Assembly (NCBI RefSeq): GCF_914271485.1
Contig: NZ_CAJZAG010000006.1
Span: forward strand, 124,001 to 188,000
Direction: 5' to 3'
DNA length: 64,000 nucleotides
DNA from: Cupriavidus pampae
GTDB lineage: Bacteria; Pseudomonadota; Gammaproteobacteria; Burkholderiales; Burkholderiaceae
Within the stretch, counting starts at the first letter, position 1; each line of letters starts with the position of its first letter. Shown here in pieces: positions 9,674 through 22,878 of the stretch. The notes beneath the pieces are model-generated. The model did no database searches and was not told the origin of the DNA. It saw nothing but the letters and a program-made list of their open reading frames with translations. A program made the translations under genes and the position numbers.

Positions 9674-10090
9674 TTACTTCTTCCGGCGCAGACGTGCGAT
9701 CGCGGCCAGCTGAGCGGCGGCCACGGCCAGTTCGCTCTGTGCGCGGGCCAGATCCAGGTCGCTGCTTTGGTTCTGCATCAGCTCTTCCGCCGCGCGCTTG
9801 GCTTCCTGAGCCTTCGCTTCGTCCAGATCGGTACCGCGAATCGCGGTATCTGCCAGCACGGTGACGTGCTTCGGCTGGACTTCGAGAATGCCGCCGGCCA
9901 CGAATACGAATTCTTCGCTGCCGTCTTCCTTCTCGATACGCACCGGACCAGGCGCAATGCGCGTGATCAGCGGCGTGTGACCGGGCAGAATGCCCAGCTC
10001 GCCGGCTTCACCGGGCAGCGCCACGAACTTCGCCTGACCGGAGAAGATCGACGCTTCCGCGCTGACGACGTCTACAAGAATGGTTGCCAT
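9674..10090 (-). CDS. atpC: ATP synthase F1 epsilon subunit
   Basis: The epsilon subunit sits on the central stalk of F1 and restrains ATP hydrolysis. The 138-residue protein starts [12 protein letters not shown] at 10090 behind AGGAGTTCAC. It has the N-terminal beta-sandwich ([17 protein letters not shown]) and a C-terminal two-helix domain ending in ARLRRKK. An upstream in-frame ATG at 10147 lies in the intercistronic region and is not needed. It is the last gene of the atp operon, 60 bp after atpD. Confidence 0.97.
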   Translation of the reverse strand: MATILVDVVSAEASIFSGQAKFVALPGEAGELGILPGHTPLITRIAPGPVRIEKEDGSEEFVFVAGGILEVQPKHVTVLADTAIRGTDLDEAKAQEAKRAAEELMQNQSSDLDLARAQSELAVAAAQLAAIARLRRKK

Positions 10091-10150
10091 GTGAACTCCT
10101 ATGTCCAATCGCGTTGCCGCCCCGCACGTATGCGGGGCGTGTAGCAATGC

Positions 10151-11587
<1,437 letters not shown>

Positions 11588-12463
11588 TTAAACCGCCGCG
11601 GCACCGCTGACGATTTCCGACAGCTCCTTCGTGATCGCTGCCTGACGGGTCTTGTTGTAGACCAGTTGCAGTTCGCCAATCACGCTCTTCGCGTTGTCGG
11701 ATGCGGCCTTCATGGCCACCATGCGCGCCGATTGCTCGGACGCCATGTTTTCGGCCACGGCCTGGTACACGAGCGCCTCGACGTAGCGAACGAGCAGTTC
11801 CTCGATCACGGTCTGGGCGTCCGGCTCGTAGATGTAATCCCACGAGTAGGCGCGCTTTTCGTCTTCGGTCTGGGTCAGCTTGTCGGCCGAGAGCGGCAGC
11901 AGCTGCTCGACCACCGGTTCCTGCCTCATCGTGTTGATGAAGCGCGTGTACGCCAGGTACACGGCATCGACCTCACCATTGGTGAAGGCGTCGAGCTGAA
12001 CCTTGATCGCACCGATCAGCTTTTCCAGATGCGGGGTGTCGCCAAGATGCACGACGTGCGAAATCACCTTTGCGCCGACACGGCCCAGGAACTGCATGCC
12101 CTTGGTGCCGATCGCGGTGGACTGCACATCCACACCGCGATCCTGCAGGCTCTTCAGCTCGTTGGTCACCGCACGCAGCACGTTCGTATTCATGCCGCCG
12201 CACAGACCCTTGTCGGTCGTCACCACGATCATGCCGGCGCGCTTGATGTCGCGTGCCTGCAGGAACGGGTGCTTGAACTCGGGGTTGGCCGAAGCCAGGT
12301 GCGCCGCGATGTTCCGTACTTTCTCGGCATAGGGACGGGCGTTACGCATCCGCTCCTGCGCCTTGCGCATCTTGGACGCGGCGACCATCTCCATCGCCTT
12401 GGTGATCTTGCGCGTGTTTTGCACGCTCTTGATCTTGGTTCGAATTTCTTTCGTTCCGGCCAT
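11588..12463 (-). CDS. atpG: ATP synthase F1 gamma subunit
   Basis: Forms the rotating central shaft of F1. The 291-residue protein has the expected N-terminal helix ([20 protein letters not shown]) and C-terminal helix ([19 protein letters not shown]) that make the coiled coil. The central segment [10 protein letters not shown] is conserved. The start at 12463 follows a GAGAGGAAGAT ribosome binding site. Confidence 0.98.
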   Translation of the reverse strand: MAGTKEIRTKIKSVQNTRKITKAMEMVAASKMRKAQERMRNARPYAEKVRNIAAHLASANPEFKHPFLQARDIKRAGMIVVTTDKGLCGGMNTNVLRAVTNELKSLQDRGVDVQSTAIGTKGMQFLGRVGAKVISHVVHLGDTPHLEKLIGAIKVQLDAFTNGEVDAVYLAYTRFINTMRQEPVVEQLLPLSADKLTQTEDEKRAYSWDYIYEPDAQTVIEELLVRYVEALVYQAVAENMASEQSARMVAMKAASDNAKSVIGELQLVYNKTRQAAITKELSEIVSGAAAV

Positions 12464-12534
12464 ATCTTCCTCTCCATTCGTGCCGTGCCGCGCGCCGTTA
12501 CCGGCAGCGCGGCACGATCCGTGGAATCACGCGG

Positions 12535-14076
12535 TTAGAACGCGGCGGACTTCCTGAAATCCTCGATCGCGGCACGCAGAGCGGCCTCGTCGTCCTTCGA
12601 GAGATCCTTCGTATCCTCGATGCGGCCAACGAGATCGGCGAACTTGGTCTTCAGGTGGTCGTGCAGGCCCTTCTCGAAAGCCAGGATGTCCTTCACGTCC
12701 ACGTTGTCCAGGAAGCCGTTGTTCGCTGCGTACAGCGACGCGGCCAGCTGCCATACCTGCAGCGGCTGGTACTGCGGCTGCTTCAGCAGTTCCGTCACGC
12801 GGCGGCCACGCTCGAGCTGCTTGCGGGTCGCGTCGTCGAGGTCGGAAGCGAACTGCGCGAACGCGGCCAGCTCACGGTACTGCGCCAGATCGGTACGGAT
12901 ACCGCCGGACAGCTTCTTGACGACCTTGGTCTGAGCGGCACCACCAACGCGCGACACCGAGATACCGGCGTTGATAGCGGGGCGGATACCGGCGTTGAAC
13001 AGATCGGTTTCCAGGAAGATCTGACCGTCGGTGATCGAGATCACGTTGGTCGGCACGAACGCGGACACGTCACCGGCCTGCGTTTCGATCACGGGCAGCG
13101 CGGTCAGCGAACCGGTCTTGCCGGTCACGGCGCCGTTCGTGAACTTGGCCACGTAGTCTTCGTTCACGCGAGCTGCGCGCTCGAGCAGACGCGAGTGCAG
13201 GTAGAACACGTCGCCAGGGTAGGCTTCGCGGCCCGGCGGGCGGCGCAGCAGCAGCGACACCTGACGGTAGGCCCAGGCCTGCTTGGTCAGATCGTCATAA
13301 ACGATCAGCGCGTCTTCACCGCGGTCGCGGAAGTACTCGCCCATCGTGCAGCCGGCGTAGGCAGCCAGGTACTGCATGGCGGCCGAGTCCGAAGCCGCGG
13401 CGGCCACGACGATCGTGTACTCCATGGCGCCGTGCTCTTCGAGCTTGCGCACCACGTTGGCGATCGTCGAAGCCTTCTGGCCGATTGCCACGTACACGCA
13501 GAAGACGCCCTTGCCCTTCTGGTTGATGATCGCATCAACCGCCACGGCGGTCTTGCCGGTCTGGCGGTCGCCAATGATCAGCTCGCGCTGGCCACGGCCG
13601 ATCGGCACCATCGCGTCGATCGACTTCAGACCGGTCTGCACCGGCTGGCTCACCGACTGACGCGCGATCACGCCCGGTGCGACCTTTTCGATCACGTCGG
13701 TTTCTTTCGCGTTGATCGGGCCCTTGCCGTCGATCGGCTGACCCAGCGTGTTGACCACGCGGCCCAGCAGTTCCTTACCAACGGGCACTTCCAGAATGCG
13801 GCCGGTGCACTTGACCGTATCGCCTTCCGAAATGTGTTCGTACTCGCCCAGCACCACAGCGCCGACCGAGTCGCGCTCGAGGTTCAGCGCGAGGCCAAAC
13901 GTGTTGCCCGGAAATTCCAGCATCTCGCCCTGCATCACGCCGGACAGGCCGTGCACGCGGCAGATACCGTCGGTCACGGAAATCACCGTGCCGGTGTTGC
14001 GCACTTCAGCGTCGGCGCCAAGACCCGAGATGCGGGACTTGATCAGCTCGCTGATTTCTGAGGGGTTCAGTTGCAT
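12535..14076 (-). CDS. atpA: ATP synthase F1 alpha subunit
   Basis: Non-catalytic nucleotide-binding subunit of F1. The Walker A motif GDRQTGKT is at residues 169-176. The ATG at 14076 (MQLNPSEIS) is chosen because AGGAG lies seven bases before it and it gives the usual 513 residues. A GTG immediately upstream (14079) would add one residue. It lies between atpH and atpG in the operon. Confidence 0.98.
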   Translation of the reverse strand: MQLNPSEISELIKSRISGLGADAEVRNTGTVISVTDGICRVHGLSGVMQGEMLEFPGNTFGLALNLERDSVGAVVLGEYEHISEGDTVKCTGRILEVPVGKELLGRVVNTLGQPIDGKGPINAKETDVIEKVAPGVIARQSVSQPVQTGLKSIDAMVPIGRGQRELIIGDRQTGKTAVAVDAIINQKGKGVFCVYVAIGQKASTIANVVRKLEEHGAMEYTIVVAAAASDSAAMQYLAAYAGCTMGEYFRDRGEDALIVYDDLTKQAWAYRQVSLLLRRPPGREAYPGDVFYLHSRLLERAARVNEDYVAKFTNGAVTGKTGSLTALPVIETQAGDVSAFVPTNVISITDGQIFLETDLFNAGIRPAINAGISVSRVGGAAQTKVVKKLSGGIRTDLAQYRELAAFAQFASDLDDATRKQLERGRRVTELLKQPQYQPLQVWQLAASLYAANNGFLDNVDVKDILAFEKGLHDHLKTKFADLVGRIEDTKDLSKDDEAALRAAIEDFRKSAAF

Positions 14077-14115
14077 CACAATGCTCCTAATTCTTCAATC
14101 CGTCGGCCGTAGCGA

Positions 14116-14658
14116 TCAGGCGGTCAGCGTGGTCTGCATGGCAGCCAGGCGCGCACGCACGGAGGTGTCGAGCACTTCGTCGCCGACCTTGACGCTTACG
14201 CCGCCGATCAGGGACGAGTCCACGGTCACGGTCGGATACAGCTTGCGGGCGAACTTGCGTTCGAGCGCGGCGACCAGGTCCTTCAGTTGCGAGTCGTCCA
14301 GCGGGAAAGCACTGGTGATCTCGACATCGGACGAACCTTCGCGGGCGTTCTTGAGCGCATGGAACTGTTCGGCAATCTCCGGCATGACCGTCAGGCGGTT
14401 GTTCTCCACCAGCAGGTTGACGAAGCGTCGGGCTTCGTCGTTGACCGGAGACTTCAGCACCGACAGAAACACCTCGGCCAGCTTCTGGCCAGGGACGTTC
14501 GGATCGTCGGCAAGCGCCTTCATGTCGGGATTGGCGGCAACCTGCCCCATTTCCGACACCAGCTCGGACCATGCACCCATGCTGCCTGCATCCGCCTGGC
14601 TTGCGACGCGAAACAGCGCCTCTGCGTAGGGACGGGCAATGGTTGCGGATTCAGCCAT
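14116..14658 (-). CDS. atpH: ATP synthase F1 delta subunit
   Basis: Links F1 to the peripheral stalk. The 180-residue protein starts [16 protein letters not shown], typical of delta subunits, and has the C-terminal family pattern [25 protein letters not shown]. Its start is 2 bp after the atpF stop, so the two are probably translationally coupled. Confidence 0.97.
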   Translation of the reverse strand: MAESATIARPYAEALFRVASQADAGSMGAWSELVSEMGQVAANPDMKALADDPNVPGQKLAEVFLSVLKSPVNDEARRFVNLLVENNRLTVMPEIAEQFHALKNAREGSSDVEITSAFPLDDSQLKDLVAALERKFARKLYPTVTVDSSLIGGVSVKVGDEVLDTSVRARLAAMQTTLTA

Positions 14659-14660
14659 GA

Positions 14661-15131
14661 TTAGAGCTCAGCCTTCAGTTGATTGAGCAGGTCTGCGTGC
14701 ACCTGCGCGTTCACTTCACGCTTGAGGATCTGCTCGGCGCCCTTCACGGCCAGCGTTGCCACCTGGTCGCGCAGTTCTTCGCGCGCGCGGGTGACTTGCT
14801 GCTCCGCCTCGGCCTTGGCCTGGGCGATGATGCGTGCGGCTTCCGCCTGGGCGTTCTGCTTGATCTCGTCGGCCGTCAGCTGAGCGCGCTTTTCGGCGTC
14901 AGCGACGCGTTGGGCACCCTCGGTGCGGGCTTCGGCCATAGCCTGGTCCACACGCTTGTTAGCCAGTTCGAGCTCGGCCTTGCCCTTTTCGGCAGCGGCG
15001 AGGCCGTCGGCGATCTTCTTTGCGCGTTCGTCGAGCGCCTTCACCAGCGGCGGCCAAATGAATTTGGCAACAACCCACCACAGGATGAAGAACACGACCA
15101 TCTGCGCAAAAAACGTTGCGTTCAGATTCAT
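14661..15131 (-). CDS. atpF: ATP synthase F0 subunit b
   Basis: Peripheral stalk subunit. One N-terminal membrane helix (residues ~7-27, [18 protein letters not shown]) is followed by a long charged Ala/Glu/Lys-rich coiled coil and a C-terminal delta-binding part. Length 156 residues is normal. It follows atpE after about 105 bp. Confidence 0.98.
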   Translation of the reverse strand: MNLNATFFAQMVVFFILWWVVAKFIWPPLVKALDERAKKIADGLAAAEKGKAELELANKRVDQAMAEARTEGAQRVADAEKRAQLTADEIKQNAQAEAARIIAQAKAEAEQQVTRAREELRDQVATLAVKGAEQILKREVNAQVHADLLNQLKAEL

Positions 15132-15236
15132 GGTGTGTTCCTTTCGGTAATCAAACTACAGATAAATGCACAAGGGCGGCCGGGCCATCAGACGTAGGCC
15201 AGATCCGCCCGTCAGCATCATGCAGACCGAAAAGAC

Positions 15237-16580
<1,344 letters not shown>

Positions 16581-16709
16581 TCAGACCGGGCATCACCTTG
16601 GCCGCGCGGCGCGTCACTGTCGTGACAGGCCGTACGGAAAAACTTGATATTGCGTATGAGAACCCCACCGGAGGCGGAAGCCCACTTGCATGACGCTCCA
16701 GAATGAAAC

Positions 16710-17195
16710 TCAGCGAATCGCGAGTGCCACCCAGTATGTCTTGAGCGTCAGCAGAAACGTGACGAGCATCGGCACCCAGCGCAGATCGCGGTACAGCACG
16801 ATGACCAGCACAAATAGTGCAAGGGTCGCGAATACCTTGATCGCCTCGCCGGCCACCAGTCCACCGACTGTTGGCCGCGCACGCGACATCCACAGTCGCA
16901 ATGCGAAGAAGCCGCTAGGAATCACGCACACGGCGCCGCCAAAAAAGGCCGACCATCCCGACGGGCCCTGCTCGCGCGCAAACACGGCCCAGGCAATCGC
17001 CGACAGCAGCGTTACCACTGCCTGTGCCAGCACGACCTTGGCCGGTGTCATCCGCGACGGACGCAATGCGCGTTCGCCAAGCAGTTTCACCGCGTCGGCA
17101 TGCGACAGCGGATCGACAACCTGTTCTTCACTCTCAGCGTCGTCATCCCATGGATCGGGCGTGCCGACGCGCTGCTGACGGTCTCGAACCACCAC
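16710..17195 (-). CDS. atpI: ATP synthase accessory protein AtpI
   Basis: Small membrane protein encoded at the head of many atp operons, linked to c-ring assembly and ion uptake. The 161-residue frame has a charged N-terminus and about four hydrophobic segments from residue ~50 on (VVLAQAVVTLLSAIAWAVF, AFFGGAVCVIPSGFFALRLW, and two near the C-terminus). The start is uncertain: a GTG at 17195 fits, and no ATG is better placed. Identification rests mainly on position and topology. Confidence 0.85.
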   Translation of the reverse strand: MVVRDRQQRVGTPDPWDDDAESEEQVVDPLSHADAVKLLGERALRPSRMTPAKVVLAQAVVTLLSAIAWAVFAREQGPSGWSAFFGGAVCVIPSGFFALRLWMSRARPTVGGLVAGEAIKVFATLALFVLVIVLYRDLRWVPMLVTFLLTLKTYWVALAIR

Positions 17196-17550
17196 CTGCG
17201 CACCACCTACGTTAGCCTTGTTTCAGACTGGAACCACTCGCGGAACCACTCGAATCCGGCCAGAATTCAAACCGCACGATTCTACGAGCAATAGCCAATG
17301 CGAGTCAATCTGCTTTCAGTTAGCTTGCATTGAATTTCGCACAACGGTTGCTATCACGCATCGATGATGGCAGTGCTGAAATTGCGCGACGTTGACGCCT
17401 GACGTCATCGAATTGCTTCGTGGGAGATGCTGGCGCACCCGCGTTCGCACGTATCTACATCGTGCCCACGGACGCCGCGCATGCACACCGGTTACCTCGA
17501 TGTCCGACTATCGCCCACGATTTTCATACCACTGCCCCGAAGCTGAAATC
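17196..17550. other. Intergenic region upstream of the atp operon
   Basis: This 355 bp region between parB and atpI holds the likely atp promoter. It also has a direct repeat of GGAACCACTCG (17230-17240 and 17242-17252) between that promoter and the atpI start, within the predicted 5' untranslated leader. No gene is seen. Confidence 0.5.
17279..17308 (-). promoter_or_regulatory. Probable sigma-70 promoter of the atp operon
   Basis: On the minus strand TTGACT (17308-17303) and TAGAAT (17284-17279) are separated by 18 bp, each with five of six consensus bases. Transcription would start near 17272, leaving a leader of about 75 nt before atpI. Confidence 0.6.
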
Positions 17551-18456
17551 TTATCCGGCCGAGGGCTGGCCTTCGGTCGGTTCGCGCAGGCGTACCAGCA
17601 CGCCATCGAGTGCATCGTTGCTCGTGAAGTGAATCGTCAGCTGGCCCTTGCCACGCGCGCCGAGCTTGATCTGCACGGCCAGGCCGAGGGCGTCCGATAG
17701 TTCTTCCTCGAGCCGCGCCACGTCGCGCATGCCGGAACCAGCCTTCTGCTTGAGCGATTTGAGGTCGAATGGCTTGAGCGTCGAAGCGACGAGCTTCTCC
17801 GTTTCGCGCACCGATAACCGCTTGTTGATGATCTGGTTCGCGAGCGTGATCTGATGCGCGCCATCGACGGCGAGCAGCGCGCGTGCATGACCCATGTCGA
17901 GGTCGCCAGCCATCAGCATCGTCTGCACCGGTGTGGCCAGATTGAGCAGGCGCAGCAGGTTGGACACCGCGCTGCGCGAACGGCCGACCGACTCGGCGGC
18001 CTGCTCGTGCGTGAAGCGGAATTCGCGGATCAGACGCATGATGCCCTGCGCCTCTTCCAGCGGGTTCAAGTCCTCGCGCTGGATGTTCTCGATCAGCGCC
18101 ATCGCCGCCGCGGCTTCGTCCGCAACTTCCTTCACCAGCACCGGCACGCGATCGAGGCCCGCGAGCTTCGAGGCGCGGAAGCGGCGTTCGCCGGCGATGA
18201 TCTCGTAGCGATCGGGCTCGGCCACGCGACGCACGAGAATCGGCTGCATGAGGCCCTGCGCGCGAATGCTCGCGGCCAGCTCCTGCAAGGCGCCCTCGTC
18301 CATGCGCGTGCGCGGCTGATACTTGCCGGGCTGCAGCTGCTCGAGCCGCAGCACCGACGGCGCCCCTTCCTGCCTCGAGGTCTCGACGATCTCGGCCGGT
18401 CCGCCCAGCAACGCTTCCAGCCCGCGGCCGAGGCCCTTCTTCTTTGCGGTACTCAT
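17551..18456 (-). CDS. parB: Chromosome partitioning protein ParB
   Basis: CTP-dependent DNA clamp that loads at parS and spreads to form the partition complex. It starts MSTAKKKGLGRGLEALLGG at 18456, the usual N-terminal ParA-stimulating segment. The CTP-binding motif GERRFRAS is at 89-96, followed by a helix-turn-helix that reads parS and a C-terminal dimer domain. The frame extends upstream to 18507, but the 301-residue form has the usual N-terminus and a ribosome binding site. It lies 25 bp after parA, and the matching parS sites lie at 20.5 and 22.1 kb. Confidence 0.98.
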   Translation of the reverse strand: MSTAKKKGLGRGLEALLGGPAEIVETSRQEGAPSVLRLEQLQPGKYQPRTRMDEGALQELAASIRAQGLMQPILVRRVAEPDRYEIIAGERRFRASKLAGLDRVPVLVKEVADEAAAAMALIENIQREDLNPLEEAQGIMRLIREFRFTHEQAAESVGRSRSAVSNLLRLLNLATPVQTMLMAGDLDMGHARALLAVDGAHQITLANQIINKRLSVRETEKLVASTLKPFDLKSLKQKAGSGMRDVARLEEELSDALGLAVQIKLGARGKGQLTIHFTSNDALDGVLVRLREPTEGQPSAG

Positions 18457-18481
18457 GTCCCAGTCCTTCGGATGTTGGCGC

Positions 18482-19255
18482 TCAGCCGAGCTGCCTGACG
18501 CGGGCAATCATCTCCGCGCCGAAATCGAGATAGGCCTTGGCCCCTTTGGAAGACACGTCGAATGCGACGCCGGGCATGCCGTAAGACGGTGCCTCCGCGA
18601 GACGCACGTTGCGCGGAATGACGGTCTTGAACACCTTGTCGGCGAAGTGGGCCTCGAGCTGGGCCGACACCTGCTGCTGCAGCGTCACGCGCGGGTCGAA
18701 CATCACGCGCAACAGGCCGATGACCTTGAGGTCCCGATTGAGGTTGGCGTGGACCTGCTTGATCGTGTTGACGAGGTCGGACAGCCCTTCCAGCGCGAAG
18801 TACTCGCACTGCATCGGCACGATCACGCCGTGCGCCGCACACAGTCCGTTGAGCGTGAGCAGCGACAGCGATGGCGGGCAGTCGATCAGTACGAAGTCGT
18901 AGTCGGCATCGACCTCGACCAGTGCCTGCTTGAGCCGGCGCTCGCGCTGGTCGAGGTCGACCAGCTCCACCTCGGCACCAGCCAGCTCTCGATTGGCCGG
19001 CAGCACGTCGTACTTGCCGGCTTCCGAACGCTGACGTGCCTGGGCAACCGTCGACAGCCCCACGAGCACCTGGTACACGCTGTGTTCGAGCGACTGCTTG
19101 TCGATGCCGGAACCCATCGAGGCATTGCCCTGCGGATCGAGGTCGACCAGCAGCACGCGCTGTCCCTGCGCGGCGAGGCCGGCGGCAAGATTGACCGTTG
19201 TGGTGGTCTTGCCAACGCCGCCCTTCTGGTTGGCGATCACGAATACCTTGGCCAT
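18482..19255 (-). CDS. parA: Chromosome partitioning ATPase ParA
   Basis: Deviant-Walker ATPase that binds nucleoid DNA and moves ParB-parS complexes. The start MAKVFVIANQ at 19255 follows GGGAGCC. The deviant Walker A KGGVGKTTTT is at 11-20, and the Asp of the conserved DCPPS motif is present. Length 257 residues is normal. The ORF could extend to 19306, but those residues are not family-like. Confidence 0.98.
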   Translation of the reverse strand: MAKVFVIANQKGGVGKTTTTVNLAAGLAAQGQRVLLVDLDPQGNASMGSGIDKQSLEHSVYQVLVGLSTVAQARQRSEAGKYDVLPANRELAGAEVELVDLDQRERRLKQALVEVDADYDFVLIDCPPSLSLLTLNGLCAAHGVIVPMQCEYFALEGLSDLVNTIKQVHANLNRDLKVIGLLRVMFDPRVTLQQQVSAQLEAHFADKVFKTVIPRNVRLAEAPSYGMPGVAFDVSSKGAKAYLDFGAEMIARVRQLG

Positions 19256-19310
19256 AGGCTCCCGAAGCTCCTGTGTGTGTCCCGATGCGTTAGTCGCATC
19301 AGACATGTGC

Positions 19311-20027
19311 TTAATTATCCACTCGACGCGACAGCACCACGAGGTGCCGCTCGGCGTCCAGTTCCGGCACCGTCAGGCGCGGTACCGCTTCTACCTGCCA
19401 CGCGGGCATCAGGCCCGCGGCTTCCATGCGATCGAGCTCGGCCTGTGGATAGACGCCCTTCATCGCGATCAGCCGTCCGCCCGGCGCAAGCAAATGGCCC
19501 GACAGCGTGACGAAGTCAGTCAGTTCCGCGAACGCGCGCGACGTGATGACCGCATAGCCGTCCGCGTCTTCGAGCTTTTCCACCGGGCCCCAATGCGCCG
19601 AGGCATTGGTCAGGCCGAGTTGCGCGCGGCATTGCGTGAGAAACGCCGTTTTCTTCTGCACGATATCGACCATGCGCACCGAGACGTCCGGATGGGCGAT
19701 CGCCAGCGGCAGGCCGGGCATGCCGCCACCGGAGCCGACGTCGAGCACCCTGCCCCGCGCCCCGGTGCCTACCGACGTTTCACGTGCCGCCTGCGCGAGC
19801 GCGGGCACGGCGGCCAGCGAGTCGAGCAGATGGTGCGTGAGCATTTCGTCGGGGTGACGGATCGCGGTCAGGTTATAGACGCCATTCCATTTGCCAAGCA
19901 GCGTCAGGTACGCCAGCAGCGTATCGACCTGCGCGGGCGTCAGCGGCAGGCCAATGGCGTCGAGGCCTGCCTCCAGCCGCGGGCGCTGCGCGGCTACGTC
20001 GAGTACACCATGTCGGGAGCCGCCCAC
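19311..20027 (-). CDS. rsmG: 16S rRNA (guanine527-N7)-methyltransferase RsmG
   Basis: Methylates G527 of 16S rRNA using SAM. The class I methyltransferase core is seen at VLDVGSGGGMPGLPLAI. The segment NLTAIRHPDEMLTHHLLDSL is typical of the family. It starts with GTG at 20027, directly after the mnmG stop codon, with GGAGG inside the end of mnmG. Length 238 residues is normal, and the two genes are surely co-transcribed. Confidence 0.97.
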   Translation of the reverse strand: MGGSRHGVLDVAAQRPRLEAGLDAIGLPLTPAQVDTLLAYLTLLGKWNGVYNLTAIRHPDEMLTHHLLDSLAAVPALAQAARETSVGTGARGRVLDVGSGGGMPGLPLAIAHPDVSVRMVDIVQKKTAFLTQCRAQLGLTNASAHWGPVEKLEDADGYAVITSRAFAELTDFVTLSGHLLAPGGRLIAMKGVYPQAELDRMEAAGLMPAWQVEAVPRLTVPELDAERHLVVLSRRVDN

Positions 20028-21968
20028 TCAGGCTGCCTCCTGGCCACCGGTCGCGGCTCCGCGACCCATGCCCTTCTTCTTGAGGTGCACCAGCAGCAGC
20101 GAGATCGCGGCCGGCGTGACGCCCGAGATCCGCGAAGCCTGACCGAGAGTCTCGGGCCGGTGCTGGTTGAGCTTCTGGCTGACCTCGAAGCCCAGGCCAC
20201 GGACCTCGGTGTAATCGAAGTCGGCTGGCAGGCGCGTCGACTCGTTGGCCTCGAGCTTGTCCACTTCCGCTGCCTGGCGGGCGATATAGCCGTGGTACTT
20301 GATGCCGATCTCGATCTGCTCGCGGATCTGCGCCGCCAGCAGCGCATCGGCGTCGAGCGTGTGCTCCGGCGCATAGCGCCCCGCCTGCAATGCCATCAGG
20401 GCATCGTAGGTGACCGCCGGACGGCGCAGCAGATCGGCCAGCGAATACTCGCGCTCGATGGCCTTGCCCAGCAGCGGCACGGCATCGGCTTCGGGCAGGA
20501 TTGACGGGTTGACCCAGGTGCTTTTCAGGCGCTCTGTTTCACGTGAAACAGCGTCGCGCTTGCGGTTGAACGCATCCCAGCGGACGTCATCGACCACGCC
20601 AAGCTCGCGCCCAGCCTCGGTCAGACGCATATCGGCGTTGTCTTCGCGCAGGCTCAGGCGGAATTCCGCGCGGCTGGTGAACATCCGGTACGGCTCTGTC
20701 ACGCCACGCGTAATGAGATCATCGACCAGCACACCGAGGTATGCCTGATCGCGTCGCGGCGCCCACGCTTCGCGCTCGCGCGCAAAGCAGCCAGCGTTGA
20801 TACCCGCCAGCAGGCCCTGTGCCGCGGCCTCTTCGTAGCCCGTGGTGCCATTGATCTGACCGGCGAAGAACAGGCCCGCGATGGCCTTGCTTTCCAGCGA
20901 AGACTTGAGCGCGCGCGGGTCGAAATAGTCGTACTCGATCGCATACCCGGGGCGCAGGATATGGGCGTTCTCCAGACCGCGGATCGAATGCACGAGGTCC
21001 AGCTGCACGTCGAATGGCAGGCTCGTCGAGATGCCGTTCGGGTAGAACTCGTTGGTCGTCAGCCCTTCCGGCTCCAGGAAAATCTGGTGGCTTTCCTTGC
21101 TGGCAAACCGATGGATCTTGTCTTCGATGCTCGGGCAGTAGCGCGGCCCTACCCCTTCGATCACGCCCGTGTACATCGGCGAGCGGTCGAGACCGCCACG
21201 AATGACTTCATGCGTGCGCGCGTTGGTATGCGTGATCCAGCATGGCAACTGCTGCGGGTGCTGGCTCGGGTGACCGAGGAACGAGAACACCGGCACCGGA
21301 TCGAGATCACCCGGCTGCTCTTCCATGGCCGAGAAGTCGATGGTGCGACCATCGATACGCGGCGGCGTGCCGGTCTTCAGCCTGCCCTGCGGCAGCTTCA
21401 GCTCCTTGAGCCGAGCCGACAACGAGACCGATGCCGGGTCACCGGCACGGCCACCGGTGTGGTTTTCCAGGCCGACGTGGATCTTCCCATCCAGAAACGT
21501 ACCGGCGGTAAGCACCACGGCACGGGCGCGGAAAGCGATGCCGACCTGCGTCATGGCGCCTACCACGCGGTCCCCTTCGACCATCAGATCGTCGACGGCC
21601 TGCTGGAACAGCATCAGGTTCGGCTGGTTCTCGAGCCGGGTACGGATGGCCTTGCGATACAGCACGCGATCCGCCTGGGCGCGCGTAGCACGCACAGCCG
21701 GGCCCTTGCTCGAGTTCAGGATACGGAACTGGATGCCGGCCTCGTCCGTGGCGGCGGCCATGGCACCGCCCATGGCGTCCACTTCCTTGACCAGATGCCC
21801 CTTGCCGATGCCGCCGATCGACGGATTGCAGCTCATCTGCCCCAGCGTTTCGATGTTGTGGGTCAGCAGCAGCGTCTGGCACCCCATACGGGCGGCGGCA
21901 AGTGCTGCTTCGGTGCCGGCATGGCCGCCACCAACGACGATGACATCGAATTCTTTGGGGTAAAGCAT
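20028..21968 (-). CDS. mnmG: tRNA uridine-5-carboxymethylaminomethyl modification enzyme MnmG (GidA)
   Basis: With MnmE it installs the cmnm5 group on the wobble uridine of several tRNAs. The FAD-binding motif GGGHAG is at residues 13-18, and the GidA signatures FLDGKIHVG and [12 protein letters not shown] are intact. Length 646 residues is usual. The ATG at 21968 follows a very strong GGAGGAGGT. A perfect parS site (20535-20550) is embedded in its coding sequence. Confidence 0.98.
   Translation of the reverse strand: MLYPKEFDVIVVGGGHAGTEAALAAARMGCQTLLLTHNIETLGQMSCNPSIGGIGKGHLVKEVDAMGGAMAAATDEAGIQFRILNSSKGPAVRATRAQADRVLYRKAIRTRLENQPNLMLFQQAVDDLMVEGDRVVGAMTQVGIAFRARAVVLTAGTFLDGKIHVGLENHTGGRAGDPASVSLSARLKELKLPQGRLKTGTPPRIDGRTIDFSAMEEQPGDLDPVPVFSFLGHPSQHPQQLPCWITHTNARTHEVIRGGLDRSPMYTGVIEGVGPRYCPSIEDKIHRFASKESHQIFLEPEGLTTNEFYPNGISTSLPFDVQLDLVHSIRGLENAHILRPGYAIEYDYFDPRALKSSLESKAIAGLFFAGQINGTTGYEEAAAQGLLAGINAGCFAREREAWAPRRDQAYLGVLVDDLITRGVTEPYRMFTSRAEFRLSLREDNADMRLTEAGRELGVVDDVRWDAFNRKRDAVSRETERLKSTWVNPSILPEADAVPLLGKAIEREYSLADLLRRPAVTYDALMALQAGRYAPEHTLDADALLAAQIREQIEIGIKYHGYIARQAAEVDKLEANESTRLPADFDYTEVRGLGFEVSQKLNQHRPETLGQASRISGVTPAAISLLLVHLKKKGMGRGAATGGQEAA
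20535..20550. promoter_or_regulatory. parS centromere site (perfect, inside mnmG)
   Basis: TGTTTCACGTGAAACA is the exact 16-bp palindromic parS consensus bound by ParB. It lies in the mnmG coding sequence, about 1.3 kb from parA. Confidence 0.93.
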
Positions 21969-22055
21969 GGGACACCTCCTCCGGGAGGTCGTGAGCGGAA
22001 AATTTGGGATGCCGAATTATAGCGGCAATCGGCTGCCGCACTTTGACCGGTTCAA

Positions 22056-22071
22056 TGTTTCACGTGGAACA
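22056..22071. promoter_or_regulatory. parS centromere site (one mismatch)
   Basis: TGTTTCACGTGGAACA differs from the parS consensus at one base (G for A). It lies in the mnmG upstream region, 48 bp from a perfect site. Confidence 0.8.
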
Positions 22072-22103
22072 TGACGCCGAACTCTCCTCGGAAGAGGCAC
22101 TTG

Positions 22104-22119
22104 TGTTTCACGTGAAACA
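22104..22119. promoter_or_regulatory. parS centromere site (perfect, upstream of mnmG)
   Basis: TGTTTCACGTGAAACA, an exact parS palindrome, lies between the livF stop and the mnmG start. With the neighbouring variant it forms a two-site cluster. Confidence 0.93.
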
Positions 22120-22137
22120 CTTCTGCGTGGAAGGCGC

Positions 22138-22878
22138 TCAGGCCGCGCTGCGCCGGCCGAGACCGAGGTACGTCTCGACAACTTTCGGGTCGTGGGCGAG
22201 GTCGTTCGCCGGCCCTGCCATGACCACATCACCGGTCTCGAGCACGTAGCCGTAGTCCGCCACCTGGAGCGCGGCGCGGGCGTTCTGCTCGATCAGCAGT
22301 GTGGCCACGCCGCTCTGGCGCAGGCGATCGATGATCTGGAAAATCTCCCGCGCGATCAGCGGCGCCAGCCCGAGACTGGGCTCGTCCAGCATCAGCAGAC
22401 GCGGACGCGCCATCAGGGCACGGCCAATTGCCAGCATCTGGCGCTCCCCGCCCGACAGCGTGCCGGCCTCCTGTCGCGCCCGCTCACGCAGACGCGGGAA
22501 CAGGTTGTAGACCACGTCCATCTGATCGAGATAGGCGCGCTCCCCTGCCCGCTTGCGCCGGAATGCACCGAGCACGAGGTTGTCCTCGACGCTCATCGAG
22601 CCGAAGAGTTCACGGCGCTCCGGCACCAGGGACATACCGAGGGCGACCCGCTCCTCGATCGGCAGTGCCGTCACGTCGTCGCCGAACAGGCGAATGGCGC
22701 CGGCCGCCACGCCGTAGGTCGGCAGCGCACCCATGATCGCGTTGAGCAACGTCGATTTGCCCGCACCGTTCGGGCCGATCACGGTCACGATGCTGCCAGC
22801 TTCCACGCGCAGACTGGCACCGTGCACCGCTTCGATCTTGCGGTACCGCACATGGAGGTCGTCGATCTCAAGCACCAT
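22138..22878 (-). CDS. livF: Branched-chain amino acid-type ABC transporter ATPase, LivF-like (cluster 1)
   Basis: One of two ATPase domains powering a Liv/HAAT-family importer. The start [14 protein letters not shown] at 22878 follows GGGAGATCGCC. Walker A GPNGAGKS is at 35-42, followed by signature LSGGERQ and Walker B LLMLDEPSLG. Its start overlaps the end of the LivM-LivG fusion by 11 bp, so translation is coupled. It is the last gene of cluster 1. The family carries Leu/Ile/Val but also many amides, urea and aromatic acids, so the substrate is open. Confidence 0.93.
   Translation of the reverse strand: MVLEIDDLHVRYRKIEAVHGASLRVEAGSIVTVIGPNGAGKSTLLNAIMGALPTYGVAAGAIRLFGDDVTALPIEERVALGMSLVPERRELFGSMSVEDNLVLGAFRRKRAGERAYLDQMDVVYNLFPRLRERARQEAGTLSGGERQMLAIGRALMARPRLLMLDEPSLGLAPLIAREIFQIIDRLRQSGVATLLIEQNARAALQVADYGYVLETGDVVMAGPANDLAHDPKVVETYLGLGRRSAA

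Noticed and set aside
12655..14061. 468-residue plus-strand open frame opposite atpA
   Set aside because: Antisense to a highly conserved gene, with low-complexity His/Arg-rich composition and no ribosome binding site.
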